A stretch of 7,801 nucleotides of DNA from Robbsia sp050955065 (GTDB taxonomy: Bacteria; Pseudomonadota; Gammaproteobacteria; Burkholderiales; Burkholderiaceae), in the NCBI GenBank assembly GCA_050955065.1, contig JBPBQT010000070.1, positions 1-7,801 of the forward strand. The letters are read 5' to 3'. Positions 1 through 6,475 of the stretch are shown here, piece by piece; positions within the stretch are counted from its first letter, which is position 1, and the number at the start of each line of letters is the position of its first letter. Made by a program: the position numbers and the translations under genes. The notes below the pieces were generated by a model. It saw only the letters and a list, made by a program, of their open reading frames with translations, was not told the DNA's origin and made no database searches.

Positions 1-458
1 TCGGCCTTGCCGAACTGCAAGAGGTCATGGCCGCGCAGCGGGTGGTGGTGGAGCCGGGCGACATGGTCTGCCTGCGCACCGGTACCGACGAGGCGCTCCT
101 GGGCATGCAAGGCGAGCCGGACATCGCCTGGCTCAACACGCATTTCGCCGCGCTCGAAGGGCGCGACGAGGGCTTGCGCAAATGGATCGTCGATTCCGGC
201 GTGGTCGCGTTGATCGCCGACAACGCCGCGGTCGAGATGCTGCCGGCGCGGCCCGCGACGACGGCGTCGTATGCGTCGCATCCATTGCACGATCTCTGCC
301 TGTTCCGTCTCGGCGTCTATCTCGGCGAGCTCTGGCTGCTGAGCCCGCTGGCGGACTGGCTTGCCGAGAACGGGCGCAACCGCTTTCTGCTGACCGCGCC
401 ACCGCTCAGGCTGCCGCGCGCGGTCGGCTCGCCGGTGAGTCCGGTCGCCACGGTGTAG
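1..458 (+). CDS. Cyclase-family protein (kynurenine formamidase-like), 5' end outside window
   Basis: The frame is open from the left edge (first full codon at base 3, reading GLAELQEV before the first internal Met at 27) to the TAG at 456-458, so the gene begins upstream and about 151 C-terminal residues are visible. The sequence resembles the C-terminal half of the metal-dependent cyclase/kynurenine formamidase family, which hydrolyses amide or ester bonds such as that of N-formylkynurenine. Matching blocks are VEPGDMVCLRTG, SGVVALIADNAAVE, the His- and Glu-containing segment HPLHDLCLFRLGVYLGELW, and the tail FLLTAPPLRL followed by VGSPVSPVATV. The N-terminal metal-binding motif (HxGTHxDxP type) would lie outside the window, so activity cannot be judged. 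The substrate is unknown; members of this subgroup are usually annotated only as cyclase family protein. Family is fairly certain, function is not. Confidence 0.85.
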   Translation, partial: GLAELQEVMAAQRVVVEPGDMVCLRTGTDEALLGMQGEPDIAWLNTHFAALEGRDEGLRKWIVDSGVVALIADNAAVEMLPARPATTASYASHPLHDLCLFRLGVYLGELWLLSPLADWLAENGRNRFLLTAPPLRLPRAVGSPVSPVATV

Positions 459-494
459 GGTCGGAGGGCGAGCGTGGCGGCATTCGAGGTTCTC

Positions 495-514
495 GCGGCC
501 CGCGCGCGGGCCGC
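495..514. terminator. Perfect 20-bp GC palindrome, possible terminator of the cyclase gene
   Basis: GCGGCCCGCG is followed directly by its exact reverse complement CGCGGGCCGC, 37 bases after the cyclase stop codon. In RNA this would form a very stable hairpin. No T-run follows on either strand, so it is not a textbook intrinsic terminator. It is all G and C, and a palindrome of this length could also arise by chance more easily in GC-rich DNA. Confidence 0.35.
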
Positions 515-551
515 ATCGCCGAAAGACGGCGCGCTTGCAGACAGCGTTGTC

Positions 552-716
552 TCAGGATGCCGATCCCGCATATCCCCGGAGCGCGACGTACAGCCCGACC
601 ACGATCATCAGCGTGCTGGAAAGATAAGGGGGCGCGCCGCGCTTCCCGGCCAGGGCCAGCGGTTCGACGCCTTCCTCGCGCCGATCACCGCCGGTGCGCC
701 GACCGTGACCAGATGG
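552..716 (-). pseudogene. Frameshifted C-terminal remnant of an RcnA-like nickel/cobalt exporter
   Basis: Two adjoining minus-strand frames together resemble the end of RcnA-type Ni/Co efflux proteins. The first reads HLVTVGAPAVIGAR (715 down to 674), like the LTLVTVG transmembrane segment of RcnA. The second starts about where the first loses similarity and reads AGKRGAPPYLSSTLMIVVGL then YVALRGYAG (about 650 down to 564), like the RAPYFSSLLIGLVGVYMGVHG end of Escherichia coli RcnA; it stops at TGA 554-552. The two pieces need a frameshift near 670-680. No start codon with a ribosome binding site and no upstream transmembrane segments or His-rich loop were found between here and the SMR gene, so most of the gene is gone. 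The RcnA resemblance is recalled from memory of the family. The rest of the 459-786 gap contains only the palindrome at 495-514. Confidence 0.5.
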
Positions 717-786
717 ACGATGCCACGCGGCCGTGTCCGGTATCGATCTGATGGCTGGCATCGTGAGACGGGCCGGAAATATGCGG

Positions 787-1107
787 TCAATGTCCGGACG
801 TCATCTTCAAGCCGATGACGCAGCCGACGATGCCGGCGATCAACAGAAGCCGCAGGGTGGTGTGCGGCTCGCCGAACCCCATCATGCCGATCAGTACCGT
901 ACCCAGCGCGCCGATGCCGGTCCAGACCGCGTAGGCCGTTCCCAGCGGAATCGTGCGGGCCGCCATTTCCAGAAAGGTCATGCTCAGGAAGGTCGAGACC
1001 AGAAATCCTGCGGTCCACGGCAGGTTCCTGAAGCCCTGGACGTAGCGCAGGCACGTCGTGAATGCGACTTCGAAGAAGCCGCCCAAAAGCAGAAGAAACC
1101 AGCTCAT
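787..1107 (-). CDS. Small multidrug resistance (SMR) family exporter
   Basis: This 106-residue protein has the length and four-helix plan of SMR transporters, which work as antiparallel inner-membrane dimers exchanging protons for cationic substrates. Hydrophobic segments lie at about residues 3-20, 31-50, 56-77 and 84-102. The essential Glu is at position 13 (GGFFEVAF), and the helix-3 signature IPLGTAYAVWTGIGALG is intact (Tyr59, Trp62); Ser42 is present. The signature is closer to the SugE/Gdx (guanidinium exporter) branch than to Qac exporters, but residue 16 is Phe where typical Gdx proteins have Trp, so the substrate should be left open. The ATG at 1107 is preceded by AAAGG six bases upstream. 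It stands alone, with an unrelated peptidase gene upstream on the same strand and a decayed metal exporter downstream. I could not recognise a guanidine riboswitch in its leader. Confidence 0.9.
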   Translation of the reverse strand: MSWFLLLLGGFFEVAFTTCLRYVQGFRNLPWTAGFLVSTFLSMTFLEMAARTIPLGTAYAVWTGIGALGTVLIGMMGFGEPHTTLRLLLIAGIVGCVIGLKMTSGH

Positions 1108-1205
1108 CGGAAACCTTTCGACTGAAAATCAGGGTTGCGCCAGACCATCGGCCGACACGGTGCGCGTGAGAGTACGAACGGCCTGGAATGGCATGCCCTT
1201 CGAAC

Positions 1206-1230
1206 GTATATGAGAATGTCTCCAACATAC
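1206..1230. promoter_or_regulatory. Imperfect inverted repeat in the SMR leader, possible operator
   Basis: On the plus strand the segment begins GTAT and ends ATAC, and holds a perfect inner dyad GAGA-ATG-TCTC at 1212-1222. The outer arms are off by one base relative to the inner centre. It lies just downstream of the AT-rich promoter island of the SMR gene, where a repressor would act. No regulator gene is adjacent, so the role is only suggested by position. Confidence 0.25.
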
Positions 1231-1249
1231 GGAATTCGGGCAAAACTTC

Positions 1250-1290
1250 TATAAGTTATACTATATAAAAGCATGTCAAGAACGGTGCAA
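1250..1290 (-). promoter_or_regulatory. AT-rich promoter island upstream of the SMR gene
   Basis: In otherwise GC-rich DNA this stretch is strikingly AT-rich. On the minus strand TTGCAC (1290-1285) is followed after 17 bases by TATATA (1267-1262), overlapped by TATAGT and TATAAC. A consensus-perfect TTGACA (1279-1274) lies between but has no good -10 box at normal spacing. The island also contains the perfect dyad TATAA-G-TTATA (1250-1260) and a further TATAA copy at 1264-1268. This gives a leader of roughly 140-150 bases before the SMR start codon. The exact promoter elements are uncertain. Confidence 0.5.
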
Positions 1291-1329
1291 TTGTCTGAAA
1301 TCGATTCCCGGATGGATCGTTCGAGACGT

Positions 1330-1349
1330 AGCGGCAAGATCATGCCGCT
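1330..1349 (-). terminator. Short hairpin over the stop codon of the oligopeptidase gene
   Basis: A seven-base-pair stem (AGCGGCA 1330-1336 with TGCCGCT 1343-1349) encloses a six-base loop that contains the TGA stop (1342-1340). No T-run follows on the minus strand, so termination is possible but weakly supported. Confidence 0.25.
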
Positions 1350-3547
1350 CCCACCGTCCGCCGCAGGAAGTCGAACACCGTCGCCCGCTGCCGCGCGATG
1401 GTTTCCGGTTCGATGCCGGCACCATGGCCGCCCTCGCGGTTCTCCAGATACCAGACCTGCGCATGTCCCTGCGCCTGCATCCGCGCGGCCATCTTGCGGG
1501 CGTGTCCCGGATGCACGCGGTCGTCGGCGCTCGACGTGGTGAACAGCACCGGCGGATACGCGGCGTCGGCGCGCACGTTCTGGTACGGCGAATAGGTCAT
1601 CAGCACGCGCAGGTCCTCGGCGACGGCCGGGTCGCCGTACTCGTCGATCCACGACGCGCCCTGCAGCAGCAGATGGAAACGCGCCATGTCGAGCAGCGGC
1701 ACCTCCGACACGACCGCGCCGAACAGGTCCGGGCGCTGCACCAGGCAGGCGCCGGTGAGCAGGCCGCCATTGCTGCCGCCGCTGATCGCGAGCTGCCGGG
1801 CGGTGGTGACGCCGGAATCGATCAGCGACTGCGCGACGGCGATGAAGTCGTCGAACGCGACCTGACGGTTGCCGCGCTGCGCGGCGCGGTGCCAGTCGGG
1901 ACCGAATTCGCCGCCGCCGCGGATGTTCGCGACCGCGTAGAGATTGCCGGCTTCGAGCCAGCCGATGCCGGTGGTGGCGTCGTAGCGCGGGTCGAGCGAC
2001 ACTTCGAAGCCGCCATAGCCGTACAGCAGGCAGGGTGCCGCCGCACCCCTGACGGCGGCTTCCCGTCCCACCAGCCAGTACGGGATCTGCACGCCATCGG
2101 GTGCGGTCGCATGCCGGCGTTCGGCGACGATCCCCGTGACGTCGAAGCGCGCCGGCAACTGCGCAAGCAGGCGCCAGGGTTCGTCGCTGCCCAGCGTGAC
2201 GTGGAACAGCGACGGCGGCGTGAGGTAGTGCTCGACATAGACCAGCGCGGTATCGTCGCGCCGGAAGTCGATCGCGCTGACGTCGCACTGCCCGGCGGGC
2301 AGCGCGAGCACCTGCCCATGCCATTCGCGACCGGCCCGCGGCGGCGTCCACAGCGTCACGGCGGGCACGCCGTCGTCCGTCGTCGAGACGACCAGGAAGC
2401 GCCGCGAGACGTCAATGCCGCTCAGCACCTGTCGCTCGCCCGGCGTGAACAGCGCGGCGAAGCGCCGCTCGCCGGCGAGGAAGGCATCGTGCCGGATCGC
2501 GAGCAGCGAACCGCTCGGGTGGTGTTCGCCGCCCACGCTCCAGGTTTCGCGCGGCGTGACGAAGAGCCAGCCGTCCCAGTGCGGGAGTTCGGCGTGCAGC
2601 GGGACATCGTATTGCCGCCATGACGGGCTGGCGTCGCTGTCGTCGCGCCAGAAGTGCATCGCCTCGAAAAAGGTCACCGCGCGCGAGGCGAGATGCAGTT
2701 GTCCTTCCTGGTCATAGTGCGCGCTGACGACCACATCGCTTTCCTCGCCCTCGAACACGACCGGGGCATCGGCGATCGCGGTGCCGCGGGTCCAGCGGCG
2801 CGCCTCGCGCGGCAATCCCGAGGACGTGAGCGCGGGTGCGGGGTTGTGGGCGCCGTCGTCCCAGCCCACGTACACCGTGTCGCGATCGATCCACGACGCG
2901 TGATGCTTGCCGATGTCGGGCAGCGTGAAGCCGTCGGCGACGAAGGTCCGCGACGGAATGTCGAATTCGCGCACGATGCCCGCGTCCGCGCCGCCCGGCG
3001 AGAGGCGCACGAGCACGCGGTCGTGGTCCGGACGCAGCATGCTGAAACCCTTGAGCGTCCAGCGGTGCTCGCTGGCGCCTTCGCGGTTCAGGTCGAGGGC
3101 GTCGATGTCGAGGACGATGTCCCAGTCGGGCGTGCCGTCGAGCCAGGACTGCCAGGCGGTGCGCCGGACGATGCCGAGGCGGTGCTCGGCATCCTGCCAG
3201 GTGTTGTACGCCCAGTCGTCCACGCGCCAGCAACTGACGATGCGGTCCTCGGCGGTATAGGCGCGCAGCAGCCGCTGCGTCAGCGCGTCGCCTTCCGGCG
3301 TGTGGCCGAAGACCGATTGGGTGCGCGCGTTCTGCGCGTCGAGCCAGATGCCGACCTCGGGGTCGTCGAGGGCTTCGAGGGCGAGGTAGGGGTCGGCCGT
3401 GGCGATCGAGGCGGCGGGGACCACGTTCAAAGCTGCGGCAGGCGCGCTGTCGGGAGCGGTGCTGGAAGCGGCGCCGGCAGCGACACGGGACACGGCATCG
3501 GCAGCGACAGGCCAGACAGGGGCGGGCGGCGGCGTGGGGACGGTCAT
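1340..3547 (-). CDS. S9A prolyl oligopeptidase family serine peptidase
   Basis: With the ATG at 3547 the protein has 735 residues. It has the prolyl oligopeptidase layout: an N-terminal part with PYLALEALDDPE and DWAYNTWQD, a beta-propeller over roughly residues 100-460, and a C-terminal alpha/beta hydrolase domain. The catalytic triad is present: Ser592 in SGGSNGG, Asp in SSADDRVHPGHARK (675 or 676), and His708 in EGGHGAG; YGYGGFEVSL and NIRGGGEFGPDWH are further family blocks. Such enzymes cleave short proline-containing peptides, usually in the cytoplasm, and no convincing signal peptide is seen. An upstream in-frame GTG at 3613 would add 22 residues, but it lies within a strong GC hairpin (3600-3620), so the ATG is preferred; neither start has a clear Shine-Dalgarno sequence. 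An Ala/Ser/Pro-rich insert sits between WPVAAD and PYLALE. The strict post-proline specificity is inferred from the family. Confidence 0.9.
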   Translation of the reverse strand: MTVPTPPPAPVWPVAADAVSRVAAGAASSTAPDSAPAAALNVVPAASIATADPYLALEALDDPEVGIWLDAQNARTQSVFGHTPEGDALTQRLLRAYTAEDRIVSCWRVDDWAYNTWQDAEHRLGIVRRTAWQSWLDGTPDWDIVLDIDALDLNREGASEHRWTLKGFSMLRPDHDRVLVRLSPGGADAGIVREFDIPSRTFVADGFTLPDIGKHHASWIDRDTVYVGWDDGAHNPAPALTSSGLPREARRWTRGTAIADAPVVFEGEESDVVVSAHYDQEGQLHLASRAVTFFEAMHFWRDDSDASPSWRQYDVPLHAELPHWDGWLFVTPRETWSVGGEHHPSGSLLAIRHDAFLAGERRFAALFTPGERQVLSGIDVSRRFLVVSTTDDGVPAVTLWTPPRAGREWHGQVLALPAGQCDVSAIDFRRDDTALVYVEHYLTPPSLFHVTLGSDEPWRLLAQLPARFDVTGIVAERRHATAPDGVQIPYWLVGREAAVRGAAAPCLLYGYGGFEVSLDPRYDATTGIGWLEAGNLYAVANIRGGGEFGPDWHRAAQRGNRQVAFDDFIAVAQSLIDSGVTTARQLAISGGSNGGLLTGACLVQRPDLFGAVVSEVPLLDMARFHLLLQGASWIDEYGDPAVAEDLRVLMTYSPYQNVRADAAYPPVLFTTSSADDRVHPGHARKMAARMQAQGHAQVWYLENREGGHGAGIEPETIARQRATVFDFLRRTVGAA
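3475..3509. repeat. 11-bp direct repeat in the N-terminal insert of the oligopeptidase gene
   Basis: CGGCAGCGACA occurs at 3475-3485 and again at 3499-3509, 24 bases (eight codons) apart, at the N-terminal edge of the low-complexity insert. A whole-codon offset suits in-frame repeat expansion or contraction. Confidence 0.6.
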
Positions 3548-3568
3548 GGGATGGCAGGTTCCGGGAGC

Positions 3569-3586
3569 GTGCGGGAGAGTGCGGGA
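3569..3586. repeat. Tandem GTGCGGGA repeat upstream of the oligopeptidase start
   Basis: GTGCGGGA at 3569-3576 and 3579-3586 repeats with a 10-base period, just upstream of the preferred ATG at 3547. On the coding strand it gives pyrimidine-rich leader sequence without a Shine-Dalgarno core. Function unknown. Confidence 0.5.
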
Positions 3587-3599
3587 AAGGACAGGAGAG

Positions 3600-3620
3600 G
3601 GCCGGGGGCGCACCCCGGCC
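3600..3620 (-). terminator. Strong GC hairpin between ankB and the oligopeptidase gene
   Basis: GGCCGGGG (3600-3607) and CCCCGGCC (3613-3620) form a perfect eight-pair stem with a five-base loop, 137 bases downstream of the ankB stop. On the minus strand it is followed by a pyrimidine-rich stretch (CTCTCCTGTCCTTTCCC), not a clean T-run. It is the best candidate for the end of the katB-ankB transcript. It also covers the alternative GTG start of the oligopeptidase gene, arguing against that start. The rest of 3621-3756 shows nothing recognisable. Confidence 0.4.
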
Positions 3621-3756
3621 AGAAGGTGATGCTATGCCAGGACGGCGCGCCCGTCCACCCGCCAGCCGAACAGCCGGGGGCGGTCGACGCTGCCGACGCC
3701 GCCGACATCGAGGTGCCGCCGCCGGCGCAATGGCACGACGGACGGCATGACAGCGC

Positions 3757-4458
3757 CTATTCGGCGCCGCCCAACTGTTGCAGCGCATCGGCCGCGCTCT
3801 GGTTGCCCTGCTGCAGCGCGATATCGTACGGCGTGTTGCCGCGCGCGTCGCGGTGGTTCACGTCCGCGCCGTGCGCGACCAGCACCGGCATCATCGCGGT
3901 CCGGCCGAACAGCGCGGCGAAGGCGAGGGCGCTTTCGCCCGCGTTGTTCGTCTGGTTCAGATCGCAGTCCGCATGCAGAAGGTCGCGCGCGATCTCGTCG
4001 CGACCCCGAAAGAGCGCGCCCATCAAGGCGGTATTGCCGTGCTTGTCCGCCAGGCAGGCGTTCGCATGCGCGTTCATCAGCATCGCGAGTGCGTCGCGAT
4101 GTTCGCGATACGACGCGAGAATGAGGGCCGTGTAGCCGGAATCGTCCTGAACATCGAGCGGTTGATGCGCATCGATCAAGGCCTGGAGAATGTCGGTGCG
4201 GCCCATGCGGGCGGCAGCGAACCACTGCTCATCGTAGCGGAGCGCGCCGCCGGACGACAGCGGCGCCGTGGACGCCGGAGCGGCTGGGGAACCCTGCGCC
4301 ACCGTGGACGCCGTGGACGCCGGCGTCACCGAGAACGCCAGCGGCTGCGCACTCTGGCACGCGGCCAGAACGCTCAGCCCCAGCCCCGCCAGCAGGGCCG
4401 ACCCGACGCGTGTAAACCGGGTCAGCGGCAACCGGTTCCGCTTCGTCGTCGGGCGCAT
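3757..4458 (-). CDS. ankB: AnkB-like ankyrin-repeat lipoprotein, partner of catalase KatB
   Basis: The 233-residue product starts with a basic region and hydrophobic stretch (SALLAGLGLSVLAAC), a good lipobox with Cys34 as the predicted lipidated residue. A Ser/Thr/Ala/Pro-rich linker (about 40-72) follows, then roughly five ankyrin repeats: about 76-104, 108-137 (SGYTALILASYREHRDALAM), 141-170 (GNTALMGALF), 174-203 (GESALAFAALFGRTA, HGADVNHRD) and a final partial one from 207 (GNTPYDIAL). It should face the periplasm, anchored in a membrane. The ATG lies two bases after the katB stop, so the genes are almost certainly cotranscribed and probably translationally coupled. In Pseudomonas aeruginosa a periplasmic ankyrin protein, AnkB, is encoded next to katB and is needed for full catalase activity and peroxide resistance; the same role is inferred here. 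Cys134 and Cys165 could pair. The fold is certain and the partner role likely. Confidence 0.88.
   Translation of the reverse strand: MRPTTKRNRLPLTRFTRVGSALLAGLGLSVLAACQSAQPLAFSVTPASTASTVAQGSPAAPASTAPLSSGGALRYDEQWFAAARMGRTDILQALIDAHQPLDVQDDSGYTALILASYREHRDALAMLMNAHANACLADKHGNTALMGALFRGRDEIARDLLHADCDLNQTNNAGESALAFAALFGRTAMMPVLVAHGADVNHRDARGNTPYDIALQQGNQSAADALQQLGGAE
4268..4321. repeat. 9-bp GTGGACGCC repeat in the ankB linker
   Basis: GTGGACGCC is present in tandem at 4304-4312 and 4313-4321, with a third copy at 4268-4276. It encodes the repeated Ala-Ser-Thr units of the linker between the lipid anchor and the ankyrin repeats. Linker length may therefore vary between strains without disturbing the frame. 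Confidence 0.6.
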
Positions 4459-4460
4459 GC

Positions 4461-5984
4461 TTACCCTTCGAGCTTCGCAGCCATCGCCTTCACGCGGGAA
4501 ACGTCGGCATTCAGGCCCTTCGCCACGCGCGTGCCGAACTCCGGATCGGCCTTGTAGAAGTACGAGAGTTCCGTGTACTCGTTGTCCTCGTTGGTGATCT
4601 GGCTCATGTCGGTCACCAGGTTGCCGACGAGATCGTGCTTGTCGCTGGCCGACAGCGAGCGATAGTGTTCACCGGCCTGCACGAATTCCATCTTCTTGGC
4701 GATCGCGCGCTGCTGGGTGGTGCCCGTCAGCGGCAGTTGCGTCATCCTGTATTCCGGATTCTGCTTCAGGTCCTTGAGCCCGGTCGGATCGTAGTTGACG
4801 CTGCCTTCCTTCTTGCTGTCCGCGAGCTCGCCGGCCTGGTGGTTGTTCATCACCGGCACGCGCGGCCGGTTGATCGGCAGCTGCATGTAGTTCGTGCCCA
4901 CGCGGTAGATCTGCGTATCGGCATACGAGAACAGGCGACCCTGCAGCATCCGGTCTTCCGACGGCTCGATGCCCGGAACCATGCGCGACGGCGCGAACGC
5001 CGATTCCTCGGTCGACTCGAAGAAGTTCGCCGGGATCTTGGTCAGCGTCATCGTGCCCACCTTGCGCTCCGGCACGCCCTTCCATTCCTTGGTGTCGTCG
5101 AGCGCGTCGTACGGGAAGTCGGCCAGTTGCTCCGGCTTCAGCACCTGGATCATCAGGTCCCACTTCGGGTCGTCGCCCTTTGCCAGCGCGGCGTACAGGT
5201 CGCGCGTCAGGTTGTTGAAGTCCTTGCCCTGCACGACGGGGATCTGTGCCGGTGTCAGGTTCTCGATGCCCTGGCGGCTGACCCAGTGGAACTTCACGTA
5301 GTGGATCTCGCCCTTGGCGTTGACCAGCTTGAACGCGTGCACGCCGAAGCCGTCCATCTTGCGATAGGACGCCGGCGTGCCGCGGTTCGAGTACAGCCAG
5401 GTCAGCATCGCCGTGCTTTCCGGGCTGTGCGAGAAGAAGTCGAACATCCGGTTCGGGTCCTGCAGGTTCGTCACCGGGTCCGGCTTCAGCGCATGGACGA
5501 AGTCCGGGAACTTGATGGCGTCGCGGATGAAGAAGATCGGCATGTCGTTGCCGACCAGATCCCAGTTGCCCTGCTCCGTGTAGAACTTGACCGAGAAGCC
5601 GCGCGGGTCGCGCGCTTCCTCGGGCGAACCCCCGCTGTTGATCACGGTGGAGAAACGCACGAAGACCGGCGTGGTCTTGCCCGCTTCGAAGACGTTCGCG
5701 CGGGTGATGTCCGACAGGTCCGCTTCCTGGACGAAATTGCCGAACGCGCCGGTGCCGCGCGCGTGTACGACCCGCTCGGGAATGCGCTCGCGGTCGAAGC
5801 GCTGCAGCTTCTCGATCAAGTTGGAATCCTGCAGGAGCACCGGGCCGTTCGGGCCGGCGGTCTGCGAATTCTGGTTGTCTCCCACCGGGGCGCCGCTGTC
5901 GCGCGTCAGGTCCGCGGCGTGAGCGGCCGTGGCGGACATGAACGCGAGGCAGACCAGCGCGGTGATTTTATTGATCTTGAACAT
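4461..5984 (-). CDS. katB: Periplasmic heme catalase KatB
   Basis: The 507-residue protein is a monofunctional heme catalase that converts hydrogen peroxide to water and oxygen. The distal His74 is in RIPERVVHARGTGAFG, the distal Asn is Asn146 in DLVGNDMPIFFIRD, and the proximal heme ligand Tyr354 is in RLFSYADTQIYR. Length and sequence blocks match Pseudomonas aeruginosa KatB closely (LTRDSGAPVGDNQNSQTAG, GPVLLQD, VPGIEPSEDRMLQGR, LSGTTQQ-like PLTGTTQQ). The start at 5984 is chosen because MFKINKITALVCLAFMSATA then AHA-ADLTRD is a clean Sec signal peptide (cleavage after about residue 23), and GGA lies about seven bases upstream. A longer in-frame start at 6065 would put 27 unlikely residues before the signal. 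The stop TAA (4463-4461) is two bases before ankB. Export plus the ankyrin lipoprotein partner points to defence against external peroxide. Confidence 0.95.
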   Translation of the reverse strand: MFKINKITALVCLAFMSATAAHAADLTRDSGAPVGDNQNSQTAGPNGPVLLQDSNLIEKLQRFDRERIPERVVHARGTGAFGNFVQEADLSDITRANVFEAGKTTPVFVRFSTVINSGGSPEEARDPRGFSVKFYTEQGNWDLVGNDMPIFFIRDAIKFPDFVHALKPDPVTNLQDPNRMFDFFSHSPESTAMLTWLYSNRGTPASYRKMDGFGVHAFKLVNAKGEIHYVKFHWVSRQGIENLTPAQIPVVQGKDFNNLTRDLYAALAKGDDPKWDLMIQVLKPEQLADFPYDALDDTKEWKGVPERKVGTMTLTKIPANFFESTEESAFAPSRMVPGIEPSEDRMLQGRLFSYADTQIYRVGTNYMQLPINRPRVPVMNNHQAGELADSKKEGSVNYDPTGLKDLKQNPEYRMTQLPLTGTTQQRAIAKKMEFVQAGEHYRSLSASDKHDLVGNLVTDMSQITNEDNEYTELSYFYKADPEFGTRVAKGLNADVSRVKAMAAKLEG

Positions 5985-6026
5985 TCTTGATTCCGTTGTG
6001 GGTGCGGTTTCATTGTCACCGCCGCA

Positions 6027-6039
6027 GACAACGGTTGTC
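6027..6039. promoter_or_regulatory. Perfect inverted repeat GACAAC-N-GTTGTC in the katB leader
   Basis: GACAAC and GTTGTC flank one central base, a perfect 6-1-6 dyad 43 bases upstream of the katB start. The motif ATTGTC recurs nearby at 6012-6017 and 6064-6069. It looks like a protein-binding site or small hairpin in the promoter or leader, but it does not match an operator I can name. Confidence 0.35.
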
Positions 6040-6063
6040 CAATCGTGGTTCTTCATCGCGGGC

Positions 6064-6089
6064 ATTGTCTGTCTGTATGGCCGCGATAG
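6064..6089 (-). promoter_or_regulatory. OxyR-like binding site upstream of katB
   Basis: Read on the plus strand, tetranucleotides ATTG (6064-6067), GTAT (6075-6078) and ATAG (6086-6089) are each separated by exactly seven bases. The OxyR consensus is ATAG-N7-CTAT-N7-ATAG-N7-CTAT, so three of its four quarter-sites match in order and spacing (3/4, 3/4 and 4/4 bases); the fourth (CGGG at 6097-6100) does not. The site lies 80-105 bases upstream of the katB start. OxyR control of catalase genes is well established, which makes this plausible. No convincing -10 box was seen. Confidence 0.4.
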
Positions 6090-6131
6090 AAAAAGGCGGG
6101 GCGGCGCATGAGCGACGCCGGTGGTGCGATC

Positions 6132-6473
6132 TCAGAGGTCTCGGAGGTTGTCCAGATCCGTCAATGCCCGGGAATCCAGTACAAGCGCGCCCGCCGCGAT
6201 ATTTTCCCGCAGGTGCGCGAGCGTCGATGTGCCCGGAATGACCAGGATATTGGGCGCGCGCCGCAACAGCCAGGCCAGCGCCACCTGCATCGGCGGCACC
6301 CGCAGCGATGCGGCCACTCGCGTCAGCGTATCGGACTGCAATGGCGAAAAGCCGCCGAGCGGGAAGTAGGGTACGTAGGCGATGCCTTGCGCGGCGAGCG
6401 TATCGATCAATGCGTCGCGGCCCCGGTGGGCGAGGTTGTAGTGATTCTGGACGCAGACGATATCGGTGACGCG
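6132..6473 (-). pseudogene. C-terminal remnant of an aldo/keto reductase
   Basis: About 112 residues ending at TGA/stop 6132 match the C-terminal part of NADPH-dependent aldo/keto reductases: VTDIVCVQNHYNLAHRG, GIAYVPYFPLGGFSPLQS, MQVALAWLLRR and the cofactor-binding IPGTSTLAHLRENIAAG. Full-length relatives are about 280-290 residues. The N-terminal two thirds, with the catalytic Asp, Tyr, Lys and His, are absent. Upstream of about 6473 the same frame stays open to an ATG at 6638, but those 56 residues do not look like a reductase; they are out-of-frame reading of MazF-like DNA. A 168-residue product from 6638 would be a chimera without catalytic residues. No stop interrupts the surviving part, so the truncation may be recent. 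Confidence 0.8.
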
Positions 6474-6475
6474 CT

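Noticed and set aside
1108..1260. Guanidine riboswitch ahead of the SMR gene
   Set aside because: The leader length would allow it, but I could not find the conserved ykkC-type or mini-ykkC (paired ACGR-loop hairpins) sequence elements by eye.
1104..2351. Long minus-strand open frame of about 415 codons overlapping the oligopeptidase gene
   Set aside because: It is extremely Arg/Ala-rich, lies inside the oligopeptidase gene in another frame, and shows no family motif; typical of high-GC shadow frames.
2654..4135. 493-codon plus-strand frame spanning the oligopeptidase and ankB genes
   Set aside because: It crosses two genuine minus-strand genes, and its composition mirrors their codons; no motif or convincing start signal.
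4635..5990. 451-codon plus-strand frame opposite katB
   Set aside because: It is the antisense reading of the well-supported catalase gene, is rich in Arg, Val and Leu from codon mirroring, and has no recognisable domain.
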